Shown here in pieces: positions 8,528 through 19,802 of a stretch of 64,000 bases of DNA. The position numbers and the translations under genes were made by a program. The notes under the pieces were generated by a model that worked only from the letters and a program-made list of their open reading frames with translations, ran no database searches and had not been told where the DNA came from. This stretch comes from Microbacterium sp. MF43 (GTDB lineage Bacteria; Actinomycetota; Actinomycetes; Actinomycetales; Microbacteriaceae). Numbering within the stretch: position 1 is the first letter of the stretch; each line of letters starts with the position of its first letter. Location of the stretch: positions 310,001-374,000 of the forward strand of contig NZ_JABBDY010000001.1 in the NCBI RefSeq assembly GCF_012847295.1, written 5' to 3'.

Positions 8528-8974
8528 GTGACGCGCACTTACACCCCCAAGGCTGGCGAGACCCAGCGCGAGTGGCTGGTCATCGACGCGACCGACGTCG
8601 TCCTCGGCCGCCTCGCCTCGCACGCCGCCGCGCTCCTGCGCGGCAAGCACAAGCCGACCTTCGCCAACCATGTCGACACCGGTGACTTCGTCATCATCGT
8701 CAACGCCGAGAAGGTGGCTCTCACCGGGCAGAAGCTCCAGAAGAAGATGGCCTACCGCCACTCGGGCTACCCGGGCGGTCTCACCGCGGTCTCGTACGAG
8801 GAGCTCCTCGACAAGAACCCGGTGCGCGCCGTCGAGAAGGCGATCCGCGGCATGCTGCCCAAGAACAGCCTCGGCCGCCAGCAGCTGTCGAAGCTCAAGG
8901 TCTACCGCGGTGCAGAGCACCCGCACTCGGCCCAGCAGCCCAAGACGTACACCCTCGACCAGGTCGCCCAGTAA
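8528..8974 (+). CDS. rplM: 50S ribosomal protein L13
   Basis: A 148-aa L13, an early-assembly protein of the large ribosomal subunit. The sequence shows the typical W-x-V-I-D-A and V-L-G-R-L-A-S opening, the KHKPTFANH loop, YRHSGYPGG and [11 protein letters not shown] segments, and PHSAQQP near the C-terminus, at the usual family length. GTG at 8528 is the start; the ribosome site is weak (AAGAAAG). It is followed 26 bp later by rpsI, the conserved L13-S9 gene pair. Confidence 0.98.
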   Translation: MTRTYTPKAGETQREWLVIDATDVVLGRLASHAAALLRGKHKPTFANHVDTGDFVIIVNAEKVALTGQKLQKKMAYRHSGYPGGLTAVSYEELLDKNPVRAVEKAIRGMLPKNSLGRQQLSKLKVYRGAEHPHSAQQPKTYTLDQVAQ

Positions 8975-9000
8975 GCACCGCAGAGACTAAGGACACACTC

Positions 9001-9474
9001 GTGGCGAACATCGAAGAGACCACCAACTACTCCACCGAGACCCCGGTCGACGAGACCGTCGTCGCGGCCGAGCGCCCCGTGCTCTCGGTCTCCGGCGCCG
9101 CCGTCGGTCGCCGCAAGCAGGCCATCGCCCGCGTGCGCGTGATCCCCGGCTCGGGCACCATCACCGTCAACGGCCGCTCGTTCGAGGACTACTTCCCGAA
9201 CAAGCTCCACCAGCAGCTCATCACCGACCCCTTCACCGTGCTCAACCTCACGGGCGCGTACGACGTGATCGTGCGCATCTCGGGTGGCGGCCCCTCGGGT
9301 CAGGCCGGCGCGCTGCGCCTCGGCATCGCCCGTGCCCTCAACGAGATCGACGCGGAGAACAACCGCCCGACGCTCAAGAAGGCGGGCTTCCTCTCGCGCG
9401 ACGCTCGCGTCATCGAGCGCAAGAAGGCCGGTCTCAAGAAGGCCCGCAAGGCGCCTCAGTACTCGAAGCGCTGA
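9001..9474 (+). CDS. rpsI: 30S ribosomal protein S9
   Basis: A 157-aa S9. The first 30 or so residues are an acidic/Thr-rich extension common in actinobacterial S9; the conserved domain starts at [12 protein letters not shown] and ends in the basic tail [12 protein letters not shown], whose last Lys-Arg reaches the decoding P site in the ribosome. GTG start at 9001 directly follows an AAGGACAC stretch. It is co-transcribed with rplM, and glmM starts 16 bp after its stop. Confidence 0.98.
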   Translation: MANIEETTNYSTETPVDETVVAAERPVLSVSGAAVGRRKQAIARVRVIPGSGTITVNGRSFEDYFPNKLHQQLITDPFTVLNLTGAYDVIVRISGGGPSGQAGALRLGIARALNEIDAENNRPTLKKAGFLSRDARVIERKKAGLKKARKAPQYSKR

Positions 9475-9490
9475 TCGGCTCTCGCTCCGT

Positions 9491-10849
9491 ATGCCGCTCT
9501 TTGGCACGGACGGGGTGAGGGGGCTGGCCAACGGCCCCCTCACCGCCGATCTCGCACTGTCCCTGGCCCAGGCGACGGCCGTCGTCCTGGGCCAGGGTCG
9601 TACAGCGGAGGCGCGACGCGCCTCCGGCAAGCGACTGACCGCGGTCGTCGCCCGCGATCCCCGCGTCTCCGGTGAGTTCCTCTCCGCTGCCGTCGAGGCG
9701 GGACTCGCATCGTCGGGAGTCGATGTGCTCGACGCCGGGGTGCTGCCCACGCCGGCCACGGCCTTCCTCATCGCCGACATGGACGCAGACTTCGGCGTCA
9801 TGGTCTCGGCGTCCCACAACCCGGCGCCCGACAACGGCATCAAGATCTTCGCCCGCGGTGGCGTGAAGCTCCCCGACGTCGTGGAGCAGCGCATCGAGGC
9901 CGCGATGGCCGGCCCGAAGCTCCAGCCGACCGGCGCCGAGGTCGGGCGCATCCGCCGCTTCGCCGACGCCGAGGACCGCTACGTCGTGCACCTCCTCGGG
10001 TCGCTGCCGCACCGGCTCGACGGCCTTCACGTCGTGCTCGACTGCGCGCACGGCGCGGCATCCGGAGTGTCTCCCGAGACGTTCCGCGACGCAGGCGCCC
10101 GGGTCACCGTCATCGGCGCCGACCCCGACGGTCTCAACATCAACGACGGCGTCGGCTCGACGCACCTCGACAAGCTCGCCGAGGCCGTCCTCGCCCATGG
10201 CGCCGATGTCGGAATCGCCCACGACGGTGACGCCGACCGCTGCCTCGCCGTCGACGCCGCTGGTCGTGTGGTCGACGGCGATCAGATCATGGCGATCCTC
10301 GCCGTTGCGATGAAGGAGCGCGGACACCTCGTCGACGACACCCTCGTCGCCACGGTGATGAGCAACCTCGGCCTGCACCGCGCGATGGAAGCCCACGGCA
10401 TCACCGTCGAGCAGACGTCGGTCGGCGATCGCTACGTGCTCGAGCGCATGAACGAGGGCGGCTTCTCCCTCGGCGGCGAGCAGTCCGGTCACGTCATCAT
10501 GAGCGAGTACGCGACGACAGGTGATGGCCTGCTGACGGGGCTCCACCTGGTCGGCGAGATGGCCCGGCAGCGCAAGTCGCTGGCCGAGCTCGCCTCGATC
10601 ATGACCGTGTACCCCCAGGTCCTCGTCAACGTGAAGGGCGTCGACCGCTCCCGCGCCAACGACGACGAGACCGTGTCGGCGGCCGTGGCCGCTGCAGCGG
10701 CCGAACTCGGCGACTCCGGACGCGTGCTGCTGCGCCCGAGCGGCACCGAGCCGCTCGTGCGCGTCATGGTCGAAGCGGCGTCGGCTGAAGATGCCCAGCG
10801 TCACGCCGACGCCCTTGCCGAGGTCGTGCGCGAGCGCCTGGCGCTCTAG
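9491..10849 (+). CDS. glmM: phosphoglucosamine mutase
   Basis: A 452-aa enzyme converting glucosamine-6-phosphate to glucosamine-1-phosphate on the route to UDP-GlcNAc and peptidoglycan. Seen: FGTDGVRG at the N-terminus, the phosphoserine loop MVSASHNP (about residue 100), the metal loop DGDADR, and the C-terminal phosphate loop RPSGTEP. ATG at 9491 is taken rather than earlier in-frame codons because family members start MPLFGTDG. It completes the rplM-rpsI-glmM cluster; GlmS, which makes its substrate, lies at 20924-22774. Its stop codon overlaps the stop of the convergent repeat-protein gene. Confidence 0.97.
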   Translation: MPLFGTDGVRGLANGPLTADLALSLAQATAVVLGQGRTAEARRASGKRLTAVVARDPRVSGEFLSAAVEAGLASSGVDVLDAGVLPTPATAFLIADMDADFGVMVSASHNPAPDNGIKIFARGGVKLPDVVEQRIEAAMAGPKLQPTGAEVGRIRRFADAEDRYVVHLLGSLPHRLDGLHVVLDCAHGAASGVSPETFRDAGARVTVIGADPDGLNINDGVGSTHLDKLAEAVLAHGADVGIAHDGDADRCLAVDAAGRVVDGDQIMAILAVAMKERGHLVDDTLVATVMSNLGLHRAMEAHGITVEQTSVGDRYVLERMNEGGFSLGGEQSGHVIMSEYATTGDGLLTGLHLVGEMARQRKSLAELASIMTVYPQVLVNVKGVDRSRANDDETVSAAVAAAAAELGDSGRVLLRPSGTEPLVRVMVEAASAEDAQRHADALAEVVRERLAL

Positions 10850-13800
10850 TCTCCACTCACGCCGCGGCGACGGACCCCGACGAGGCCCGCGCCGGCGGCG
10901 ATGAGAGCTGTCGCGACGAGCGGCAGCCAGGGGGCGAACGCCCCGCCGGTGGCAGGGAGGTCGGGCGGCGTCGGCGACATGGCGAGTTCGGCCGTGCTCA
11001 GTACGGCGGTCCCCTGGTCGGTGGTCGCAGTCGCGGTGTTGGTCACCGTCCCGGCGCGGAGGTCGGCGGCTGTCAGCGTGTACGTGGCGGTCGCGGTCGC
11101 TGTCGTGCCGGGGGCCAGCACGCCGGGCGACGCGGGCCACGCGTACTCGATGGCCGAGAGGCCGGGCATCGGATCGGTGACCCTCACGCCGGTCAGCGTC
11201 ACGTTGCCGGTGTTCTCGAGGATGAACGCGAAGTCGACGATGCCCCCTTCGCGCCAACTCGAGCCCGCGTAGGCGGCGGTCTTGCGGAAGACCAGCGCCG
11301 GCTCGGCCGGCAGCACCAGGATCGCGGTGTCGCTGTCGGTCGCCTCCTGCTCGCCCGGACCGACGCCCGTGGCCAGCGCGGTGTTCTCGAGGGAGCCGTT
11401 GTCGATGTCGGCTTGGGTGAGCTCGTACGTGGCCGTCGCCGTCAGAACCTGCCCCGACATCAGCACCCCCTCGGCTTCGGGCCAGGTCAGTTCGAGGGGC
11501 GACAGGCCCGGGAGCGCGTCGGCGAGCTGGACATCGCTGAGTGTGAGGTCGCCGACGTTGGTGACCTCGAATTCGTACGCCACGACGTCGCCGGCCCGCA
11601 CCGTCCCCTGTGAGGTGAGAGTCGCCGTCTTGCGCACCTGGATACCGGTGACCGCCGGCGTGCGGGTGGTGACGGTGTCGTCATCCGAGACCGGGGGTCC
11701 GCTCGGCGGCGTCCCCGTCGCCGTCGCGGTGTTGGACACGCCGACCAGGCCGTCGACGTCCCCCTGCGTCACGACGTAGCTCGCGGTCGCGGTGACCACC
11801 TGGTCGGGACCGAGCACGCCCTCTTCGCCGGGCCAGGCGCCGAAGACGATCTCCGAAAGGCCCTCGAGCTCGTCGACGAGGGTGACGTCGGTCAGTGTCA
11901 CGTTGCCGGTGTTGCGCACCGTGAAGTCGTACTCGAGCGTTTCGCCCACCCGCCCGGTGGTGCCCGCGGCGTAGTCCGCGTCCTTCACGATCGAGATGGC
12001 CGGGGCCGCGGGCAGCGCCACGGTCTCGCTGTCGTCGTCGGTGACCTCGATGCCGCCCGGAGTGGTCCCCGCAGCACTCGCGGTGTTCACGAGCTGCCCG
12101 GCGTCGACGTCTGCCTGCGTCACGGTGTACGTCGCCGTCGCGACAGCCTCGTCGCCGGGAGCCAGAACCCCCTCGTCACCGGGCCAGGTCACCTCGAGGG
12201 CCGGCAGCCCGGGCAAGAGGTCGGCCACCGTGACGCCCTCGAGCGTCACGGGACCGTCATTGATCACCCTGATCGTGTACGCGATCGTCCCGCCGGCCGT
12301 CGAGACCGTCGTCGGCGACGCGCTCTTGATCACCGAAATGCTCGGCACGGCTGTGCTCGTGACGAGCGCGGAGGCCTCGTCGTCGACGGCGGCACCGGCC
12401 GGCGGGGTGCCCGACGCGGTCGCGGTGTTCGCCACGCTGCCCAGGTCCAGGTCGGTCTGTGTGATCTGGTACGTGCCGACCGCGGTCACGCTCTGCTCCG
12501 GCCCGAGGACGCCCTCGTCGCCCGGCCACGTGAAGACGAGCGGGCTGAGCCCCTCCAACGGGTCGTCGATCGTCACGTCCGTCAGCGTGACGTCGCCGCT
12601 GTTCGACGCCACGATCACGTACTCGATGGTGTCGCCGACCGCGGCGAAGGTGAGCTGCGACGGCGTCTTGGTGAGCGTCAGCGCCGGATCAGTGACGACC
12701 ATATCGACGTCATCGTCCCGGCCGGTCAGGACCCTGCCTGCGATCGCGGGGTCAGGCGCCACGACCTCGGCGGTGTTCGCGATGGTGGGCGCCGCGACGG
12801 TGGGCAGGACGCGCACGGTCAGCGTGCGGGTCAGATCGGCGCCGCCCGGCAGGTCGGGCAGCGCCCAGGTGACGGTTCCGGCGGAGAGGATCCCGCCGCC
12901 GGAGGCCGAGACGAATTCCACGCCCGCGGGGAGGGTGTCCGTCAGTGTCGCGTCCGTGATCGTCTCGAAGTCGAGCGGGTTGCTCACCGTGATCGCGTAG
13001 ATGAGGAGCTGGCCGGGAGCAGCTGTCGTCACGCCATCGTCTTTCACGACGCCGATGTCGCCCGCCGCGGCGGTCGCGGTGAGCTCCATCACGTCGGTGT
13101 TGTTCCCCGGGATGGGGTCGAACATGCGGCCCGAGATGGCCGCGGGGATCGTCAGAGGGCTCGTGGTGGTCGCGATGACCGGGATGTCGAGAGGGACCGC
13201 GACGCCCATGAGGAGCGGACGGTCCGACGTGCACGACAGCGTCGCGGGCCCGATCGCCGTCCCGAACACGGGGTTGCCGCCGGCATCGGTCGCCGTGCAG
13301 GTCCAGCCCTCCGGTGTGAACGACGTCACCGTCAGACCCGCCGGGATGTCGCCGAAGGCGACCGACGCGATCGCGGACTGCGCACCTCCGTTGTTCCTCA
13401 CCGTCCACGGCAGGACGCCGGGTCGTCCCTGCTGCACGCGGGGTGTCCCCGCCACGATCTCCAAGTCGGTCTCCTCGATCGAGGCGCACACCGGCGCCGG
13501 CTCGGATACGAGGGCGAGCCCGCCCGCCCGGACGGCGAACGAGTTGCACGCGATCGCGCCGAAGCTCGGCGAGCCCTCGACGGCGGCCGTGTACTCCAGA
13601 GAGAACGACTGCCCTGCGAGCAGGTCGCCGGCCTTCTCGAGCCGGATCGCCTGGGCGCCCGAGAATGTGGGACCCCAATCGTCGACGCAGTCGGGAACCG
13701 TCTGGCCGACCTCGTCGCGGCACGGTTGCGTGTCCGCGGAGTAGGTCGCCGTGGCGCCGTTCGTGGGCGTGGCCACGGACTCCACCGTCTCCTGGAACGT

Positions 13801-16800
13801 CGAGCCGCGTGCGACGGAGCCGGTCGCTTCGCTCGTTCCGGTGTCTCCCGGGTAGGGAAGGATGTCGTAGCCGACGACATCCTGCAGTGCACTGTTGCCG
13901 ATGTTCGTGACGGTCAGCCGATAGCGGATCGAGTCGGAGTCCGGCGGCACGCCCACGGCGTGCTCGGGGTCGGCGAACCACTGGCAGCCGTCCGGCTGGG
14001 AATCGTCCGGCAGGCAGATCTCCTTCCGCACCTGCATCGCGGCGACGGCAGCGACCGGCACGGGCGTGATCGGTGCCGCCTCGCTGAATCTCATGGTCGC
14101 GGGATTCCCGTCGATGTCGGGGATGTCGGTGAACTCGCGCGTGAAGATGTCGGCCGGCTGGACGTCGCCCGTGTTCCCCACGAATCCGCGCGGGAGGCCT
14201 GACGTCCCCGCGGCGACGGACGGGTCCGGTCGCGCGACGACGCTCATGCACGGAAGGGTCGCGTTCATGCCGAAGGTGATGCCCTCGGGCCACGCGGCTA
14301 CGGCGACCTGCCGCTGCACCCCGTCGATCACCGTGGTGCGATAGGTGAAGCTCACGCCGGGCGGGACGCTGCCGGCGGGGAACGACGACGATCCTGGTGT
14401 GATGTTCCACCCCGCCGGAGCCATGAAGACGTACTCGGGAGTGAACGGCACATGGTCCGACGACACATTCGTCGTGGTGCCGCAGACGGTGAAGGTGACG
14501 TTCGTCGTCGGGGTCGCGGCGGACGCGCCGCCTGCGATCGACGGTGCTCCCAGCGACGCGGTGATGGTCGGCGGGAGCCCGACCAGATGGATCGTCGAGG
14601 TCCCCTCACCGGTCTCGACGCCGAGCCCCGAGACTCCGTAGTCCAGAGCGCCCTCGAACGAGTTCGTCGTATACGTGTCGCGAGCCGCGTTCGTGGGGAT
14701 CAGCCCCTGGAAGTACACCTCGAGCTGTCGCGACGTGTTCGTCGTCGGGAAGACGTTCGCGCCGTCGAGACGCGGACCGGTGACGGTGGCTTCCATGATG
14801 CGGCGGCCCGCCGGAGCGGTGTAGTTCGTGCCGGAGTAGTTCACCGTCGTGCCGTTGTCGAGAAGGACCACAGCGGTGAACGGGATGTTCTGTGTCAGCG
14901 TGCCGCTGGCGATCGCCGGAGGTGGACTTCCCACGCGGATGCCGGCGATGATCTGGGTGATGGGCATGTCGGGGTTGTCACCCAGGTGCGTGTCGACGAC
15001 GGTCGGAACGGCCGGCGCGCTGCCCGTGTTGGCCACGACCGCGTTCCAGCGGAGGATGCGATCGGACTCGCCCGCCGCGGGGACGGGCACGTCGATGTTC
15101 TGCCCCATGATGCGGGACGAGCCGATCGGGTTCACCAGGAAGGTGTCGGCGTACTTGAAGAACACGCTGCGCGCGAAGGGTGCGATGAGCTCCACGGTGT
15201 GCGGCGGGATCGTCAGAGGCCAGGCGGCGAACCCGGGGTTGTCGGGCCAGGTCATGACCGCGGAGGCCGTATTGGTCCGCCTCGCGCCGGGTGTGGCATC
15301 CGGGGACACCGCGTAGCGGTAGCGAATCGTGAAGTCGGTGCGGAAGCTCTGCTCGGGGATCTGATTGGGCGCCGCGAGGACCGGTGAGGTCACCGTGGAC
15401 GTGGCGAACCGGTATCCGGCGGGAGCGTCGGCTGTGCCGGTCGAGGTGCCCGACTGCGTCGTCGTGCCGTTGGTGGCTGTCCAGGCGATCGTCGATCCAG
15501 CAGGGGCCACGATCTGGTAGACGGGCAGGTCCTGAAGATCGAGGGTGTCATCGGTGACGACGGCGATGCCCGGGATGTTGGCGGTGTTCGCGACGGTGAC
15601 CTGCCACTCCTTGAGATTCGTCCCCGACGTAGGGATGACGACGGGGGAGACCGTGTTGTTCTCCAGGCGCTGCGCGCCGTCCATGGTCGAGATCTTGCCG
15701 CGCTGTTCGGCGCGCGCAAACGGGTCGGCGCAGCGCAGCGAGAAGGGCCCGATCGCGGGCAGTGTCGCGGATCGGACGTCGCCCGGGATGCCGGGCATGC
15801 TGATGTAGGTCGCGTCGACGCGTCCGGTCGGTCCGTTGAACTGCGTGGTGAATCCGCACGACTGACCCGGGGGCGCGACGTTCGCGCGGGGGAAGGTGAT
15901 GGTCAGGGCCTGCGCGGGGCTCCACCCGCCCTGCGAGGTCGGCCCTGTTGCGGCCCACGGCGGTCCGGCCCACGTCAGCACGAGTCCGGTCGCAACGGAT
16001 CCCGACGTCGTGGGGCCGCCCGTCGCCGACACGAGCTCTGCCCCCGGAGGCAGCTGGTGCGTCACTGAGTACCCGCTCGCGCAGACGCGGTCGACGCTGC
16101 CGCAGCCGGTCGTCATCGCGAGGTTGTAGCTGATGTTCGTGTCTGTCGCGAAGAAGCCGCTCGCGGGCGCGGCGAAGTTCTGAGCGATCGTCGGCGCTGT
16201 CGGCGTCGCGATCGTCCATGTCACGGGAGCCGATGTCGCAACCGTCGCGCCCGCGGCCGTGACCGCTCTGCCGCGCACCGTGGCGGTGATCGGAAACCCG
16301 TTGGGGAAGTTCTGGGTGGACGAGCTCACGCGGCCCCCGCCGGCGACGCCGGCAGCTGCCGGCCATCCGTACTCCACGATGAACCGCCCGTTGATGCCCG
16401 GATTCAGGTCGCCGAGTGCCACCGTGTATCCGGCGGCCGCGCTTCCCGAGATCGATCCCCCGGTCGACGGAGGCACGAAGCCCGTCTGGGTGTCGAGCAG
16501 CCGGTAAGCCCCGTAGTTCGGGTCGAGCGCCATCGGGTCGAAGGCGACCGTCGCGTCGTCGCACACCTCGCTGAGGCACGAGAAGTCGACCTGGAAGGCG
16601 ATGCGGCGCGGCACCTGTGTGGCGCTGATCGTCGTGATCGGCTGCCTCGTCGAGGCGTCGACCGCGACCACGCTCACGAGCAGCTGAGACGCCGCGTGCG
16701 CGGGCGGCGCACCCAGCGCGATCCCGCCGAGCACGGTCAGCGTCACGGTGAGGACGGCGACGATCACGCGCCCGAGGCGCCCCCTGACAGGCGGGGTCGC

Positions 16801-16830
16801 CACTGTCGTCTCGGCTGCGCTGCCCATCAT
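10846..16830 (-). CDS. giant LPXTG-anchored surface protein with DUF11/DUF7507-type repeats
   Basis: A 1994-aa cell-wall protein. A signal peptide ends near residue 47 (PPAHAAS). A long Thr/Pro/Gly-rich region to about 1250 contains many beta-sandwich-like segments with N-T-G-x-V-x-x-V-x-V patterns. A DUF11-like unit is followed by five tandem units of about 115 residues, each opening with [IV]-x-[VF]-x-K and containing a TWPG-like core. The C-terminus has the sortase motif LPATG at 1958-1962, a membrane helix, and RRR. Sortase would link it to peptidoglycan, and the repeats probably act as a stalk. ATG at 16830 is supported by GAGGAG about 10 nt upstream. Adhesion or surface-layer function is inferred. 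It is convergent with glmM and shares the palindromic CTAG as both stop codons. Confidence 0.92.
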   Translation of the reverse strand: MMGSAAETTVATPPVRGRLGRVIVAVLTVTLTVLGGIALGAPPAHAASQLLVSVVAVDASTRQPITTISATQVPRRIAFQVDFSCLSEVCDDATVAFDPMALDPNYGAYRLLDTQTGFVPPSTGGSISGSAAAGYTVALGDLNPGINGRFIVEYGWPAAAGVAGGGRVSSSTQNFPNGFPITATVRGRAVTAAGATVATSAPVTWTIATPTAPTIAQNFAAPASGFFATDTNISYNLAMTTGCGSVDRVCASGYSVTHQLPPGAELVSATGGPTTSGSVATGLVLTWAGPPWAATGPTSQGGWSPAQALTITFPRANVAPPGQSCGFTTQFNGPTGRVDATYISMPGIPGDVRSATLPAIGPFSLRCADPFARAEQRGKISTMDGAQRLENNTVSPVVIPTSGTNLKEWQVTVANTANIPGIAVVTDDTLDLQDLPVYQIVAPAGSTIAWTATNGTTTQSGTSTGTADAPAGYRFATSTVTSPVLAAPNQIPEQSFRTDFTIRYRYAVSPDATPGARRTNTASAVMTWPDNPGFAAWPLTIPPHTVELIAPFARSVFFKYADTFLVNPIGSSRIMGQNIDVPVPAAGESDRILRWNAVVANTGSAPAVPTVVDTHLGDNPDMPITQIIAGIRVGSPPPAIASGTLTQNIPFTAVVLLDNGTTVNYSGTNYTAPAGRRIMEATVTGPRLDGANVFPTTNTSRQLEVYFQGLIPTNAARDTYTTNSFEGALDYGVSGLGVETGEGTSTIHLVGLPPTITASLGAPSIAGGASAATPTTNVTFTVCGTTTNVSSDHVPFTPEYVFMAPAGWNITPGSSSFPAGSVPPGVSFTYRTTVIDGVQRQVAVAAWPEGITFGMNATLPCMSVVARPDPSVAAGTSGLPRGFVGNTGDVQPADIFTREFTDIPDIDGNPATMRFSEAAPITPVPVAAVAAMQVRKEICLPDDSQPDGCQWFADPEHAVGVPPDSDSIRYRLTVTNIGNSALQDVVGYDILPYPGDTGTSEATGSVARGSTFQETVESVATPTNGATATYSADTQPCRDEVGQTVPDCVDDWGPTFSGAQAIRLEKAGDLLAGQSFSLEYTAAVEGSPSFGAIACNSFAVRAGGLALVSEPAPVCASIEETDLEIVAGTPRVQQGRPGVLPWTVRNNGGAQSAIASVAFGDIPAGLTVTSFTPEGWTCTATDAGGNPVFGTAIGPATLSCTSDRPLLMGVAVPLDIPVIATTTSPLTIPAAISGRMFDPIPGNNTDVMELTATAAAGDIGVVKDDGVTTAAPGQLLIYAITVSNPLDFETITDATLTDTLPAGVEFVSASGGGILSAGTVTWALPDLPGGADLTRTLTVRVLPTVAAPTIANTAEVVAPDPAIAGRVLTGRDDDVDMVVTDPALTLTKTPSQLTFAAVGDTIEYVIVASNSGDVTLTDVTIDDPLEGLSPLVFTWPGDEGVLGPEQSVTAVGTYQITQTDLDLGSVANTATASGTPPAGAAVDDEASALVTSTAVPSISVIKSASPTTVSTAGGTIAYTIRVINDGPVTLEGVTVADLLPGLPALEVTWPGDEGVLAPGDEAVATATYTVTQADVDAGQLVNTASAAGTTPGGIEVTDDDSETVALPAAPAISIVKDADYAAGTTGRVGETLEYDFTVRNTGNVTLTDVTLVDELEGLSEIVFGAWPGEEGVLGPDQVVTATASYVVTQGDVDGLVGVSNTATATGTPPSGPPVSDDDTVTTRTPAVTGIQVRKTATLTSQGTVRAGDVVAYEFEVTNVGDLTLSDVQLADALPGLSPLELTWPEAEGVLMSGQVLTATATYELTQADIDNGSLENTALATGVGPGEQEATDSDTAILVLPAEPALVFRKTAAYAGSSWREGGIVDFAFILENTGNVTLTGVRVTDPMPGLSAIEYAWPASPGVLAPGTTATATATYTLTAADLRAGTVTNTATATTDQGTAVLSTAELAMSPTPPDLPATGGAFAPWLPLVATALIAAGAGLVGVRRRGVSGD
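10990..12696 (-). repeat. five tandem coding repeats of about 345 nt
   Basis: Inside the surface-protein gene, five consecutive units of roughly 315-350 nt encode one domain each. Unit boundaries are near 12350, 12009, 11660 and 11311. Each unit has the order K-x(15-25)-Y-x-[FV]-x-[VI]-x-N-x-G, then T-L-x-x-V, then W-P-x-x-x-G-V-L, then L-x-N-T-A. The copies have diverged at DNA level, so they look old rather than recently expanded. Confidence 0.8.
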
Positions 16831-16989
16831 CGCTCGTACGCTCCTCGGCGAGTGTGGAGTGTTCGGCACCGCCGGGCCGATCGTGGGAGCGAAGCGGTGT
16901 TCGCGTTGCCGGCCCGACGGGGATTCGCGCCCATTCAACCGAAAGCGGAGGGGGCCCGCCAGTGCCTCGGCTCGGAATCATCCCCGACG

Positions 16990-17030
16990 GGTGACCCCTT
17001 TCCCGTGCGATCCGGTAATCCCTTTCCTGT
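16990..17030. repeat. direct repeat pair of 17 bp with 24-bp period
   Basis: GGTGACCCCTTTCCCGT (16990-17006) and GGTAATCCCTTTCCTGT (17014-17030) match at 14 of 17 positions. They lie in the gap between the ppx gene 3' end and the surface-protein gene, 160-200 bp upstream of the latter's start, so they could be tandem activator or repressor sites for it. No partner elsewhere in the window was noticed. Confidence 0.55.
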
Positions 17031-17048
17031 CCGACGCCGGCGGCCGGG

Positions 17049-17993
17049 CTAGGCGAGGGGGGCGCTCCACGAGAGCGACTCGATGTACCTCAGCAGCACG
17101 CCTTCGCGCAGAGCCCACGGCGACACCTCGAGCTCGTCGACGTCGAGCGCGCGCATCGCCTCGTGCAGCACGACCGCGCCCGCGACGATCTGGAACGTCC
17201 GGTCGGGAGTGATGCCGGGCAGCTCCTGCCGGGCGCTGGCCGGAATGCGCGCGAGCCGCGGGATCCACGAGCTCAGCGAGGCGCGGGGAAGGAGCATCCG
17301 CTCGATCCCCGACCAGCCCGGCACCGGATAGCCGACCAGCTTCGCAAGGGACCGGATCGCCTTGGACGACCCCACGACGTGATCGGGTCGCGCCAGCGTG
17401 CCGAAGTCGCGGGCGACGGGCGCGAGAGTCGCCCGGGCGTGCCGGCGCAGATGCTCGACGGCCTCTTCGCCGGGCGGGTCGTCGGGCAGGAACTGCACCG
17501 TCATACGGCCTGCGCCGAGGGGGACGGATGCCGCGGCCTCCGGCAGCTCGTCGGCACCAGCCGCGATCTCGAGCGAGCCCCCGCCGATGTCGAACAGCAG
17601 GATCTGGCCGGCGGCCCACCCGAACCAGCGTCGCACGGCGAGGAACGTGTAGCGCGCCTCGGTCTCGCCGCCGAGGACCTGAAGGGGCTGTCCCAGGGCC
17701 TCCTCGATGAGCGCGATGACCTCCGGGCCGTTCGCGGCCTCCCGCACCGCGGACGTCGCCGTGGCGAGCAGTTCGTCGACGTTCTCGGATGTCGCGACGT
17801 CGCGAGCCTCGGTCACCGCCGCCACGAGCGCCCGCACGCCTTCGTCGGTGATCTCCCCGTCCGGACCCAGGTAGCGCATGAGCCGGAGCACCGTGCGCTG
17901 GCTGGTCGCGGCGAGCGGGCGTCCTCCGGGTCTCGCGTCGGCGACGAGCAGGTGGACGGTGTTGGATCCGATGTCGAGGACTCCGAGGCGCAC
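17049..17993 (-). CDS. Ppx/GppA family exopolyphosphatase
   Basis: A 314-aa ASKHA-fold phosphatase of the Ppx/GppA family, which hydrolyses polyphosphate and/or pppGpp. Seen: DIGSNTVHLLVADA at the N-terminus (phosphate loop 1), ATSAVREA, and FDIGGGSLEI (phosphate loop 2). At about 314 residues it is the short two-domain actinobacterial form without the C-terminal helical domain of E. coli Ppx. GTG at 17993 is chosen since the first beta strand starts at residue 2; upstream in-frame sequence is not family-like. It lies alone on the minus strand between the surface protein and a secreted peptidase. Whether polyphosphate or pppGpp is the main substrate cannot be read from sequence. Confidence 0.9.
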   Translation of the reverse strand: MRLGVLDIGSNTVHLLVADARPGGRPLAATSQRTVLRLMRYLGPDGEITDEGVRALVAAVTEARDVATSENVDELLATATSAVREAANGPEVIALIEEALGQPLQVLGGETEARYTFLAVRRWFGWAAGQILLFDIGGGSLEIAAGADELPEAAASVPLGAGRMTVQFLPDDPPGEEAVEHLRRHARATLAPVARDFGTLARPDHVVGSSKAIRSLAKLVGYPVPGWSGIERMLLPRASLSSWIPRLARIPASARQELPGITPDRTFQIVAGAVVLHEAMRALDVDELEVSPWALREGVLLRYIESLSWSAPLA

Positions 17994-18181
17994 GGGTCGA
18001 CAGTACCGCCCGGCACAGATGAGCGCCGGATGAGAACTGTCGTGGCGGTCTACCCATGCCGAGGACGCCCGTTTAGCCTCGGCGAGGGTGCCGACCCGGC
18101 ATCCGTCCCCGCTCGCGGGCGATGAGGAAGTCGCCCGTAGCACGGCGCTCGACGACGAGTGCCGATCGAGAAGGAGAGAAC

Positions 18182-19786
18182 ATGAATCGATCCCGCATCA
18201 CGGCGAGGGGCGCTCTCGCGCTCACCGCCGCTGGGGCCACGGCTCTGGCGCTCGCGATCGCTCCGGCCGCGGCCGCGACGGCTGCGCCGGCCGCGAAGTG
18301 CGAGAACCGGAACAACAACACCGTCGCGAAGCTGCTCGAGTGCGTGACCGCCGAAGGCGCGATGGAGCATCTCGAGGCGCTTCAGGAGATCGCCACGGCG
18401 AACGGCGGGAACCGCGCGGCCGACACCGCCGGCTACGAGGCCAGCGTCGACTACGTGGTGGAGACCATGGAGGCGGCCGGCTGGGAGGTGTCGATCGACG
18501 AGTTCGACTACCTGGTTCCGGTTCCGACGGTGAAGCAGCTGACCCCCCAGAGCGTCACGCACCCCGCGGGATTCTTCCGGGCAGGCTCGGGCGAGGGCAC
18601 GGTGACCGGCAAGGTCATCCCCGTCGACCTGGCGATCGCGACGCCGGGCGGAGGCACGAGCGGATGCCAGCCGGAGGACTTCACGACCCTCGACTTCTCT
18701 GGCCCTGCCGACATCGCGCTCATCCAGCGCGGTGCGTGCGAGTTCGGCATCAAGGCCCGCAACGCGCAGAACGCCGGCGCGGAGGCCGTGGTGATCATGA
18801 ACTCCGGCAGTGCGGGCAATGAGGGCGTTCCGGCCAACGTCACGCTGATCGGCGCGAACCCGACGGCACTGGACATCCCCGTCGTGTCGACCTCCTTCGC
18901 CGGCGGCGTCGCCCTGTCGGCTCCGGGCTCGACGGCCACGGTCTCGATGTTCATCGACAACCGGCCGCAGAAGAACGTCATCGCGGAGCTTCCGGGCATC
19001 AACGACGACAACGTCGTGATGGCCGGCGCTCACCTCGACTCCGTGCTGGCGGGCCCGGGCATCAACGACAACGGGTCGGGTTCGGCCGCGCTGCTCGAGC
19101 TCGGCCAGTCGATGCGCAAGCTCAAGCCGCAGAACACCGTGCGCCTCGCGTGGTGGGGCGCCGAGGAGTCGGGCCTGGTCGGCTCGAACCAGTACGTCGC
19201 CGGGCTCACCCAGGCCGAGAAGGACCGGATCGCGCTCTACCTGAACTTCGACATGGTCGCCTCGCCGAACTACATCTTCATGGTGTACGACGGCAACGAG
19301 TCGAGCTTCGAGGCGCCCGTGGTCGTGCCCGACGGGTCGACCGCGATCGAGAACCTGTTCGAGCGCTACTACACCAGCGTCGGCCAGCCCTATGACGACG
19401 CGCAGTTCAGCGGACGCAGCGACTACCAGGCGTTCATCAACAACGGCATCGCCGCCGGCGGCCTCTTCACCGGAGCCGAGCAGGTCAAGACCGCCCAGCA
19501 GGCGGAGATCTGGGGCGGCACGGCGGGCGCCTGGTTCGACCCGTGCTACCACATGGCGTGCGACACGCTCGCGAACGTCAGCATGAAGGCCCTCGACGTC
19601 AACTCCGACGCCGTCGCGCTCGCCGTGCTGGCGTACTCGTACTCGACGGAGCTGGTCAACGGCGTGCCCGGTGTCGAGGTGCCCGGCGGCCTCCTGCTGC
19701 CCGAGCCCGCGGGACCGGAGCACACCTTCGCCGGTGGCGGCGGCGGCCTGCACGACGACCACGACCACGATCCCGAGGTCGACTGA
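18182..19786 (+). CDS. secreted M28 family metallo-aminopeptidase with PA domain
   Basis: A 534-aa exported dinuclear zinc peptidase of the Streptomyces griseus aminopeptidase/aminopeptidase Y group. A signal peptide covers about residues 1-33. A protease-associated domain spans about 125-250 and contains a likely Cys pair (C162, C186). The M28 domain has the zinc ligands H284 (GAHLD), D296 (NDNGSG), E328/E329 (GAEES, general base plus ligand), D357 (NFD) and H457 (CYHMAC). The C-terminus is unusual: a Gly run followed by LHDDHDHD, a possible metal-capture tail. No cell-wall anchor is seen. ATG at 18182 has a good AAGGAGAG ribosome site. It probably releases amino acids from peptides outside the cell. 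Confidence 0.93.
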   Translation: MNRSRITARGALALTAAGATALALAIAPAAAATAAPAAKCENRNNNTVAKLLECVTAEGAMEHLEALQEIATANGGNRAADTAGYEASVDYVVETMEAAGWEVSIDEFDYLVPVPTVKQLTPQSVTHPAGFFRAGSGEGTVTGKVIPVDLAIATPGGGTSGCQPEDFTTLDFSGPADIALIQRGACEFGIKARNAQNAGAEAVVIMNSGSAGNEGVPANVTLIGANPTALDIPVVSTSFAGGVALSAPGSTATVSMFIDNRPQKNVIAELPGINDDNVVMAGAHLDSVLAGPGINDNGSGSAALLELGQSMRKLKPQNTVRLAWWGAEESGLVGSNQYVAGLTQAEKDRIALYLNFDMVASPNYIFMVYDGNESSFEAPVVVPDGSTAIENLFERYYTSVGQPYDDAQFSGRSDYQAFINNGIAAGGLFTGAEQVKTAQQAEIWGGTAGAWFDPCYHMACDTLANVSMKALDVNSDAVALAVLAYSYSTELVNGVPGVEVPGGLLLPEPAGPEHTFAGGGGGLHDDHDHDPEVD

Positions 19787-19802
19787 CGCGCTCTGCGCAA
19801 CG

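Noticed and set aside
10990-12696. Regular repeats of about 345 nt considered as a possible CRISPR or satellite array
   Set aside because: They are coding domain repeats in frame inside the surface-protein gene, with diverged DNA and no short identical repeats separated by unique spacers.
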